From NCBI GenBank assembly GCA_002013415.1, contig MAEX01000001.1, forward strand, positions 124,001 through 188,000: a DNA stretch of 64,000 bases. The letters run 5' to 3'. Positions 57,801-64,000 of the stretch are shown piece by piece. How positions within the stretch are numbered: position 1 is the stretch's first letter; every line of letters begins with the position of its first letter. The notes below the pieces were generated by a model. It was given only the letters and a program-made list of their open reading frames with translations, did not search any database and was not told the origin of the DNA. The position numbers and the translations under genes were made by a program. This DNA is from Mycobacterium sp. D16Q14. Lineage in GTDB: Bacteria > Actinomycetota > Actinomycetes > Mycobacteriales > Mycobacteriaceae.

Positions 57801-57938
57801 TTCGGCCATCAGCGGCGCCAATGATGTCGCCTCTGTCATATCACCGTGACACCTCACCCCCGTTGGCGACGCGTTAGCCTGGTACCGGTCGCTAAACGGA
57901 CTGATTATCGAACGAGACGGAGCGAGGCGAAGACTGCC

Positions 57939-60900
57939 GTGAACGGTTCAAATCCCCAATTCGGGCAGAATGAATGGCTGGTCGAGGAGATGTACCAGCG
58001 ATTCAAGGAAGACCCGTCCTCGGTGGACTCCAGCTGGCACGAATTTCTCGCCGACTACGTGGCCGAGCCCGCGACCGACGCCGGCAACGGCCACGCCGCT
58101 GCGGCCCCCACTCCCGCACCAGCCGCGCCTGCCGCGCCTGCAGCGGCAGCACCCGCGGCCCCGGCAGCCGCCCCGAAGCCTGCCCTTCCGCCGGTGCCCT
58201 CCGCTGAAGGTGACGAGGGTCAGGTACTGCGCGGCGCCGCCGCGGCCGTCGTCAAGAACATGTCGGCCTCGCTGGAGATCCCGACCGCGACGAGCGTCCG
58301 GGCCATTCCCGCCAAGCTGATGATCGACAACCGCATCGTCATCAACAACCACCTCAAGCGCACCCGCGGCGGCAAGATCTCCTTCACGCATCTGCTGGGC
58401 TACGCCATCGTCCAGGCCGTCAAGGACTTCCCGAACATGAACCGGCATTTCGCCGAGGTGGACGGGAAGCCCACTGCCGTAACGCCCGCCCACATCAACC
58501 TGGGCCTGGCCATCGACCTGCCCGGCAAGGACGGCAACCGCACTCTGGTCGTGGCCGCCATCAAGGGCTGCGAGACAATGGCTTTCGGCCAGTTCATTGC
58601 TGCTTATGAGGACATCGTGCGCCGGGCCAGGGACGGCAAACTGACCGCCGAGGATTTCTCCGGGGTCACCATCTCGTTGACCAACCCGGGCACCATCGGC
58701 ACCGTGCACTCGGTGCCCCGCCTCATGCGCGGTCAGGGTGCCATCGTTGGTGCCGGCGCGCTGGAATACCCCGCGGAGTTCCAGGGCGCCAGCGAGGAGC
58801 GCATCTCCGATCTGGGCATCGGCAAGCTCATGACGCTGACGTCCACTTACGACCACCGCATCATCCAGGGTGCCGAATCCGGCGACTTCCTGCGCACGGT
58901 GCATCAGCTGCTGCTCTCCGACGACTTCTTCGACGATATTTTCCTCGAGCTGGGCATTCCCTACGAACCGGTGCGCTGGCGCATCGACAACCCCGACTCG
59001 ATCGTCGACAAGAACGCTCGGGTGCTGGAGCTGATTGCGGCATATCGCAACCGGGGCCATTTGATGGCCGATACCGATCCGCTGCGCCTGGACAAGACCC
59101 GGTTCCGCAGCCACCCCGATCTGGATGTACTCACACACGGCCTGACGCTGTGGGACCTGGACCGCGAGTTCAAGGTCTCGGGGTTCAAGGGTCAGGAGTA
59201 CATGAAGCTGCGCGACGTGCTCTCGGTGCTGCGCGACGCGTACTGCCGACACGCCGCAGTGGAATACACCCACATCCTGGAACCCGAGCAGCAGAAGTGG
59301 CTACAGGAGCGCATCGAGGTCAAGCACGACAAGCCCACCGTCGCCGAGCAGAAGTACATCCTCTCCAAGCTCAATGCCGCCGAGGCGTTCGAGACTTTTT
59401 TGGCCACCAAATACGTTGGACAGAAACGATTCTCACTGGAGGGCGCCGAGGGTGTCATCCCGATGATGGACGCCGTCATCGACCAGAGTGCCGAGCACGG
59501 CCTCGACGAGGTGGTCATCGGCATGCCGCACCGCGGCCGACTGAATGTGCTGGCGAACATCGTCGGCAAGCCGTACTCGCAGATCTTCACCGAGTTCGAG
59601 GGCAACCTGAACCCGGCGCTGGCGCACGGCTCCGGTGACGTGAAGTACCACTTGGGCGCCTCCGGCACCTACATCCAGATGTTCGGCGACAACGACATTG
59701 AGGTGTCGCTGACGGCCAACCCCTCGCACCTCGAGGCCGTGGACCCGGTGCTGGAAGGCCTGGTGCGCGCCAAACAGGACGTCCTCGATGTCGGCACCGA
59801 CGGTGGCCGCTTCACCGTGGTGCCACTCATGCTGCACGGTGACGCTGCATTCGCCGGGCAGGGTGTGGTGGCCGAAACCCTGAACCTCGCCAACCTCCCC
59901 GGCTACCGGACCGGCGGCACCATTCACATCGTGGTCAACAACCAGATCGGTTTCACCACCGCACCGGAGCATTCGCGATCCAGCGAGTACTGCACCGACG
60001 TCGCGAAGATGATCGGCGCACCGATCTTCCACGTCAACGGAGACGACCCCGAGGCGTGCGTTTGGGTGTCACGACTGGCCGTCGACTTCCGACAGAAGTT
60101 CAACAAAGACGTCGTCATCGATCTCGTCTGCTACCGCCGGCGCGGCCATAACGAGGGTGACGATCCCTCGATGACCAACCCGCAGATGTACGAAGTGATC
60201 GACACCAAGCGCGGTGTGCGCAAGACCTACACCGAATCCCTGATCGGCCGCGGCGATATCTCAATGAAGGAAGCCGAAGACGCCCTGCGCGACTACCAGG
60301 GCCAGCTGGAGCGGGTGTTCAACGAGGTCCGCGATCTGGAGAAGTACCAGCAGCGGCCCAGCGAGTCGGTGGAAGAGGATCAGCAGCTGCCGCAGAAGCT
60401 GGTCACCGCCGTCGACAAGGCACTCCTGCAACGCATCGGCGACGCCTTCGTGTCGTTGCCGGAGGACTTCACCGTGCACCCGCGCGTCAAGCCGGTGCTG
60501 GAAAAGCGTCGTGAAATGGCCTATGAGGGCAAGGTCGACTGGGCCTTCGGCGAGCTACTTGCCCTCGGCACCCTCGTCGCCGAGGGCAAGGTGGTGCGGC
60601 TCACAGGCCAGGACTCCAAGCGCGGCACCTTTACCCAGCGCCACGCCGTGATCATCGACCGTCACAACGGCGATGAGTTCAGTCCGTTGCAGCTGGTCGG
60701 CGTCGACACCACGGGCAACCCCACCGGCGGGCGTCTTGTGGTGCACGACTCATCACTGTCCGAATACGCTGCCGTCGGCTTCGAATACGGCTATTCGGTG
60801 GGCAATCCCGACGCAATGGTGTTGTGGGAGGCGCAGTTCGGCGACTTCGTCAATGGCGCGCAGTCCATCATCGACGAGTTCATCTCCTCCGGCGAGGCCA

Positions 60901-61601
60901 AGTGGGGCCAGCTCTCCGAAGTGGTGCTGCTGCTCCCCCACGGCCACGAGGGACAGGGCCCCGACCACACCTCGGGCCGCATCGAACGGTTCCTGCAACT
61001 GTGCGCCGAGGGGTCGATGACAGTCGCGATGCCGTCGACACCTGCCAACTACTTCCACCTGTTGCGCCGGCACGCGCTGGACGGCATCACCCGGCCGATG
61101 GTGGTGTTCACACCAAAGTCCATGCTGCGCAACAAGGCTGCCGTCAGCGACATCAAGGACTTCACCGACCGCAAGTTCCGCTCGGTTTTGGAAGAGGCCA
61201 CCTACGAGGATGGCGTCGGCGATCGCAGCAAGGTCCGCAGGATCCTACTGACCAGCGGCAAGTTGTACTACGACCTGCTGGCTCGTAAGCATGCCGACAA
61301 CCGCGACGACGTCGCGATTGTGCGCATCGAGCAGCTGTATCCCATCCCGCGCTACCGGCTGGAAGAGACCCTCGGCCGGTATCCGGATGGTACGCAGTAC
61401 ATCTGGGTGCAGGAAGAGCCTGCGAACCAGGGCGCGTGGCCGACCTTCGGCTTGAACCTGCCCGAGGTGGTGCCGCGTCTGACCGGCCTGACCAAGATCT
61501 CCCGCCGGGCCATGTCGGCACCGTCTTCCGGTTCCTCGAAGGTGCATGCCGTCGAGCAGCAGGAAATCATCGACGAGGCGTTCGCTCCCACATCTGAGTA
61601 G
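57939..61601 (+). CDS. kgd: Multifunctional 2-oxoglutarate metabolism enzyme (KGD, alpha-ketoglutarate decarboxylase)
   Basis: A 1220-residue ThDP enzyme with decarboxylase, 2-hydroxy-3-oxoadipate synthase and dehydrogenase (E1o) activities in the mycobacterial TCA cycle. The N-terminal segment [18 protein letters not shown] is followed by an Ala/Pro linker (about 45-90), an E2o-like acyltransferase domain with [15 protein letters not shown] (near 304), and the E1o domain with [30 protein letters not shown] and [12 protein letters not shown]. No lipoyl domain is present. The start is the GTG at 57939; the frame is open to 57846. Family members are controlled by the FHA protein GarA. It corresponds to Rv1248c. 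Confidence 0.97.
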   Translation: MNGSNPQFGQNEWLVEEMYQRFKEDPSSVDSSWHEFLADYVAEPATDAGNGHAAAAPTPAPAAPAAPAAAAPAAPAAAPKPALPPVPSAEGDEGQVLRGAAAAVVKNMSASLEIPTATSVRAIPAKLMIDNRIVINNHLKRTRGGKISFTHLLGYAIVQAVKDFPNMNRHFAEVDGKPTAVTPAHINLGLAIDLPGKDGNRTLVVAAIKGCETMAFGQFIAAYEDIVRRARDGKLTAEDFSGVTISLTNPGTIGTVHSVPRLMRGQGAIVGAGALEYPAEFQGASEERISDLGIGKLMTLTSTYDHRIIQGAESGDFLRTVHQLLLSDDFFDDIFLELGIPYEPVRWRIDNPDSIVDKNARVLELIAAYRNRGHLMADTDPLRLDKTRFRSHPDLDVLTHGLTLWDLDREFKVSGFKGQEYMKLRDVLSVLRDAYCRHAAVEYTHILEPEQQKWLQERIEVKHDKPTVAEQKYILSKLNAAEAFETFLATKYVGQKRFSLEGAEGVIPMMDAVIDQSAEHGLDEVVIGMPHRGRLNVLANIVGKPYSQIFTEFEGNLNPALAHGSGDVKYHLGASGTYIQMFGDNDIEVSLTANPSHLEAVDPVLEGLVRAKQDVLDVGTDGGRFTVVPLMLHGDAAFAGQGVVAETLNLANLPGYRTGGTIHIVVNNQIGFTTAPEHSRSSEYCTDVAKMIGAPIFHVNGDDPEACVWVSRLAVDFRQKFNKDVVIDLVCYRRRGHNEGDDPSMTNPQMYEVIDTKRGVRKTYTESLIGRGDISMKEAEDALRDYQGQLERVFNEVRDLEKYQQRPSESVEEDQQLPQKLVTAVDKALLQRIGDAFVSLPEDFTVHPRVKPVLEKRREMAYEGKVDWAFGELLALGTLVAEGKVVRLTGQDSKRGTFTQRHAVIIDRHNGDEFSPLQLVGVDTTGNPTGGRLVVHDSSLSEYAAVGFEYGYSVGNPDAMVLWEAQFGDFVNGAQSIIDEFISSGEAKWGQLSEVVLLLPHGHEGQGPDHTSGRIERFLQLCAEGSMTVAMPSTPANYFHLLRRHALDGITRPMVVFTPKSMLRNKAAVSDIKDFTDRKFRSVLEEATYEDGVGDRSKVRRILLTSGKLYYDLLARKHADNRDDVAIVRIEQLYPIPRYRLEETLGRYPDGTQYIWVQEEPANQGAWPTFGLNLPEVVPRLTGLTKISRRAMSAPSSGSSKVHAVEQQEIIDEAFAPTSE

Positions 61602-61619
61602 GAGTGAATGAACCCAAGG

Positions 61620-61649
61620 TCAGGCCCGCCCCTTAGGGGGTGGGCCTGA
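61620..61649 (+). terminator. Hairpin terminator after kgd
   Basis: TCAGGCCC (61620-61627) pairs with GGGCCTGA (61642-61649); the inner bases GCCCC / GGGG extend the stem, leaving a small loop (TTAG). It lies 18 bp past the kgd stop and is followed by TTCATT, a weak tail. The following lipase pseudogene would then have its own promoter. Confidence 0.65.
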
Positions 61650-61681
61650 TTCATTACCGGACCCCTGCCTCGTTGCGCACG

Positions 61682-61698
61682 TGTTGAATACGCTGCGC
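61682..61698 (+). repeat. Duplicated promoter-like segment, copy 1
   Basis: TGTTGAATACGCTGCGC occurs here and again at 63183-63199 with no mismatch. It contains TACGCT (TAnnnT, a mycobacterial -10) and stands 3 bp before the pseudogene's ATG, which would make that message leaderless. In the second copy the same 17 bp lies 87 bp ahead of the intact lipase start. The shared sequence shows that both lipase loci derive from one duplication. Confidence 0.6.
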
Positions 61699-61700
61699 CC

Positions 61701-62808
61701 ATGACGGCCAAGCCCGCACCCGCAATCGAACCGATTACGCTACCGGTCGAGGAATGGCCACCGCTTAACGGCAAGCCCAGACCCTCGCCCGAAGATCCGT
61801 TCTACCTACCCCCGTCCGGCTGGGAGAACACACTGCCGGGAAGCGTATGCGGCGCAGGAGAATTCGTATCGCCTTCTTCGGCATGGTCCCCTTACGCCTG
61901 CAGGCCTGGCACCTGCTCTACCGCACCACCGATCTCCACGGCGCCCCCGAGACCACAGTGACAACCGTGCTGGCGCCCCGCGATGCCCGCGAGACGTCAC
62001 GGTCCTGGCCTATCAGTGCGCCATCGATGCGGTGTCTCCACGAGCCTTCCCCTCCTATGGGCTGCTTCCCCGAACGTTCGGCCTCGACCAGGCTCAGAAC
62101 GAGCTGATGTTGATGGTGGCCGCACTCGCCCGAGGTTGGGTGTGCGCGCAACCTTGAACGCCTGCGGCGTACATGGCATACCCCGCTCCCGGCCAATGCC
62201 CCCGTCGGATTCTGGGGGTACTCCGGAGGCGGGACAGCGAGCACCTGGGCCGCCGAGATGGCACCCGTCTACGGCACCCGGAACTGAATGTCGTCGGAGC
62301 GCTGCTTTGCGCTCCCGCCGCGCGGCCAGGCGCGCTCGTGCGGAAGCACAGCGGCAAATTCGCCTCTGGACTCGTCCCACCGTTGCTGGCCGCGATGACG
62401 CGGGCGCACCCGAGCACATTTGAATTCCTTGGTGGGTACCTGACCCAGCGCGGACGTCAGATCATCGCCAAGGCAACAGAGGTAAGTCTCGCGGAATCGG
62501 TCTTGCGGTGGCCATTCGAGAACTTCGACGCCCTCGTCGATCGGCCCATCGAAGAATTGATGAAAGCGCCCGAAATCGCCAGAGTCACGGAAGAAATGGA
62601 ACTGGGGCACCGCGTGCCCAACGCGCCGGTTTACCTGTACCACGCCATCCATGAACAGCTACTACCCATCGCGGCCTCCGATCAGCTGGCGCGGGCCTAC
62701 ATCGCGGGCGGCACTCACGTCACCTACCGCCGCGACCGGAGCACCGAACATATTCGGCTGGCCGTGCTCGGTGGCAGCGATGCCCTCGGCTGGTTGGCCG
62801 CGCAGTGA
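61701..62808 (+). pseudogene. Degraded secretory-lipase-family gene (multiple frameshifts and an internal deletion)
   Basis: The translation follows the intact lipase downstream in several frames. Frame 1 (61701 to ~61845): LPVEEWPPLNGKPRPSPEDP. Frame 2 (to ~61995): RRRRIRIAFFGMVPLRLQAW and LHGAPETTVTTVLAPR. Frame 3 (~62005-62155): YQCAIDAVSPRAFPSYGLL and QNELMLMVAALARGW. After a loss of about 40 codons, FWGYSGGGTASTWAAEM (the nucleophile motif GYSGG) resumes, then a last frame reaches the C-terminus ending at 62808 (LNVVGALLCAPAARPG and GGSDALGWLAAQ). With at least four frame changes it cannot make an active enzyme. Confidence 0.85.
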
Positions 62809-63286
62809 GCGGGTAAGCCATTGTCGCCGACATCGGACATCCGGACCGTAATCTCGACATCTCTGACCCACCGCGCGGCGTGGAGCCAGCTGCACTGGCA
62901 ATGGGGAATCCTCAAGCTGTTCCTCGGCCGCCTGCAGGTACCGCAACAATGGCCAGTCCTTCTCGTGAGAACTTAACCAAAGAACCGACTCGGTGTTCAT
63001 TTTTGCCACCGGTATTACCCGCCAGTAACCGTCTGGGCAGCAATGATGGCGACCCGTGTATTCTGAGAACCGTTCCGAGGTTGACTTCGACCGTTTGCCT
63101 AATCGGTGATGAACCACAAGGTCGAACTGGCGCCTTAGTGGCTAACCCCGATTCAGCGCCGATTCTTACCACGGACCATTCTTGTTGAATACGCTGCGCG
63201 AATCCTCAGATTCTTCTACGGACATCGCCACGGCCGATCTGGTCGCCCGGGAAGATAAGAGCGACCAGAGCAAGGACAGGAGCCAG
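62809..63286 (+). other. Intergenic region between lipase paralogues, with possible gene remnant
   Basis: This 478-bp stretch holds no recognised intact gene. A short frame from about 62821 to 62974 reads WSQLHWQWGILKLFLGRL and ends in a stop; it lacks an ATG and looks like the tail of a lost gene. The stretch from about 62960 to 63180 is visibly richer in A/T than its surroundings. The second copy of the 17-bp promoter-like repeat lies at 63183-63199, and the lipase ribosome site AGGAG is at 63278-63282. The lipase frame stays open upstream to about 63182, where TTG codons offer alternative starts. Confidence 0.45.
63183..63199 (+). repeat. Duplicated promoter-like segment, copy 2
   Basis: Identical over 17 bp to 61682-61698, including the -10-like TACGCT. 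It lies 87 bp before the ATG of the intact lipase gene, and a leaderless product from it would start at one of the upstream TTG codons or be translated from the internal AGGAG/ATG. Confidence 0.6.
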
Positions 63287-64000
63287 ATGACTGCCGGCAC
63301 TGCGCCCACGTCCACCCCGGCGACTCGGTCGATCGAGGACTGGCCGATGCAACTCGGTAAGCCGCTACCGTCCCCGGACGACCCATTCTTTGTCCCACCC
63401 GATGGCTGGAACAAAACCGCACCCGGCACACCCTTGCGGCGCAGGCGAGTTCGGATTGGGTTGTTTGGGCTCATTCCCCTGAGGCTGCACGCATGGCAGG
63501 TGCTCTATCGCAGCACCGACCTACATGGGGCCCCCGAAACGACCGTGACAACGGTGCTCGTCCCGAAAAAGACGACGGAGGCGGCGCCACTGCTTGCCTT
63601 CCAAAGTGCGATCGACGCCGTCACCCCCAAGAGATTTCCCTCCTACTATCTGCAGCACCGCACCTTCGGCATCAACCAGTCACAGAACGAGTTTCTGCTC
63701 GCAGTGGCGGCACTCCAACGAGGGTGGATAGTCACCATCAGCGACCATGAGGGGCCGAAGGGCCTCTGGATGGCGCCCAAACAACCCGGCTACCACGTGC
63801 TGGACGCACTGCGGGCCACGATTGCGGCATCCGGCGAGGACGGCATCCCGCAGCTGTCCATCCAAACCCCGGCGGCGGTGTGGGGCTATTCGGCCGGCGG
63901 CAATGCGACCGCGTGGGCGGCCGAGCTCGCCGGTGAGTACGCGGCCGAGCTCAACCTCGTGGGGGCATTGATCGGCGCGCCCGCACCCCAGCCCGGCCCC
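63287..64000 (+). CDS. Secretory lipase family alpha/beta hydrolase (partial, cut by the right edge)
   Basis: The first 238 codons of an alpha/beta hydrolase of the secretory lipase (LIP, triacylglycerol lipase-like) family. It starts MTAGTAPTSTPATRSIEDWP with AGGAG 4-5 nt upstream of the ATG at 63287. Typical segments are LRRRRVRIGLFGLIPLRLHA, LHGAPETTVTTVLVP, FPSYYLQHRTFGINQSQNEF and the nucleophile elbow VWGYSAGGNATAWAAE with the catalytic serine. There is no classical signal peptide from this start; the open frame upstream could add a tail. It is the intact paralogue of the broken gene 1.6 kb upstream. Confidence 0.86.
   Translation, partial: MTAGTAPTSTPATRSIEDWPMQLGKPLPSPDDPFFVPPDGWNKTAPGTPLRRRRVRIGLFGLIPLRLHAWQVLYRSTDLHGAPETTVTTVLVPKKTTEAAPLLAFQSAIDAVTPKRFPSYYLQHRTFGINQSQNEFLLAVAALQRGWIVTISDHEGPKGLWMAPKQPGYHVLDALRATIAASGEDGIPQLSIQTPAAVWGYSAGGNATAWAAELAGEYAAELNLVGALIGAPAPQPGP

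Noticed and set aside
57948..59273. 441-codon minus-strand frame opposite kgd
   Set aside because: Antisense to the well-conserved kgd coding region; composition and lack of any known domain mark it as a shadow.
61701..62808. Several short separate genes
   Set aside because: The pieces follow the neighbouring lipase in order across shifting frames, so they are fragments of one broken gene.

Overview
The window is chromosomal DNA of a high-GC actinobacterium. Gene content and order point to a rapidly growing mycobacterium, most likely in or near the Mycobacteroides abscessus-chelonae group. This rests on recalled protein similarity and on gene order that mirrors the M. tuberculosis block from kgd (Rv1248c) to atpA (Rv1308), read in reverse. 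Species assignment is inference.

Layout. 1-4448 (minus): F1Fo ATP synthase operon (atpI-like, atpB, atpE, atpF, fused b-delta atpH, and atpA running off the left edge). 4697-8864 (minus): wecA, a Sua5/YrdC-type tRNA t6A enzyme, prmC, prfA and rpmE. 9043-9897 (plus): two small exported proteins sitting between rpmE and rho. 9964-18578 (minus): rho with a long leader, then thrB, thrC, hom, lysA and argS, a coupled Asp-family amino-acid cluster; tRNA-Arg(CCG) lies divergently beside argS. 18768-27216: accessory genes (membrane protein, DHA1 exporter, YdcF-like protein, two convergent P450s, a TetR regulator with a candidate operator, VanZ-like protein, DszC-like flavoprotein). 27246-31048 (minus): an Rv1277/Rv1278-type Mre11-Rad50-like pair. 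31181-37141: SixA-like phosphatase, three DUF3558 lipoproteins (two are close paralogues), and a heterodimeric ABC exporter with one degenerate ATP site. 37138-39274: a small self-regulation candidate, a tiny membrane protein and a frameshifted DUF222/HNH endonuclease gene. 39368-45259 (plus): HIT hydrolase, the Tap efflux pump behind a WhiB7-type promoter, a mycofactocin-type SDR, a GlcD-type FAD oxidase, a CYP130 orthologue and its TetR regulator. 45162-48151 (minus): acyltransferase and DEAD-box helicase. 48212-53987 (plus): LppP/LprE lipoprotein, a large Fe-S nuclease/helicase fusion, a second FAD oxidase and an NTF2-like protein. 53937-56718 (minus): two drug-efflux type MFS proteins. 57008-61601 (plus): an Rv1249c-like protein and kgd. 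61701-64000 (plus): a multiply frameshifted lipase pseudogene followed by its intact paralogue, cut by the right edge.

How it works together. The core blocks (ATP synthesis, translation termination, Thr/Lys biosynthesis, TCA-cycle kgd) are conserved housekeeping. The accessory blocks are rich in exporters, P450s and flavin oxidoreductases. The most interesting items are the WhiB7-like promoter that may drive tap together with a redox gene pair, the hook-less Mre11/Rad50-like pair with altered metal motifs, the Cas4-like Fe-S nuclease-helicase fusion, the rho leader with a GTGA-coupled upstream ORF, and the two broken genes. No CRISPR array, insertion sequence or prophage was seen.
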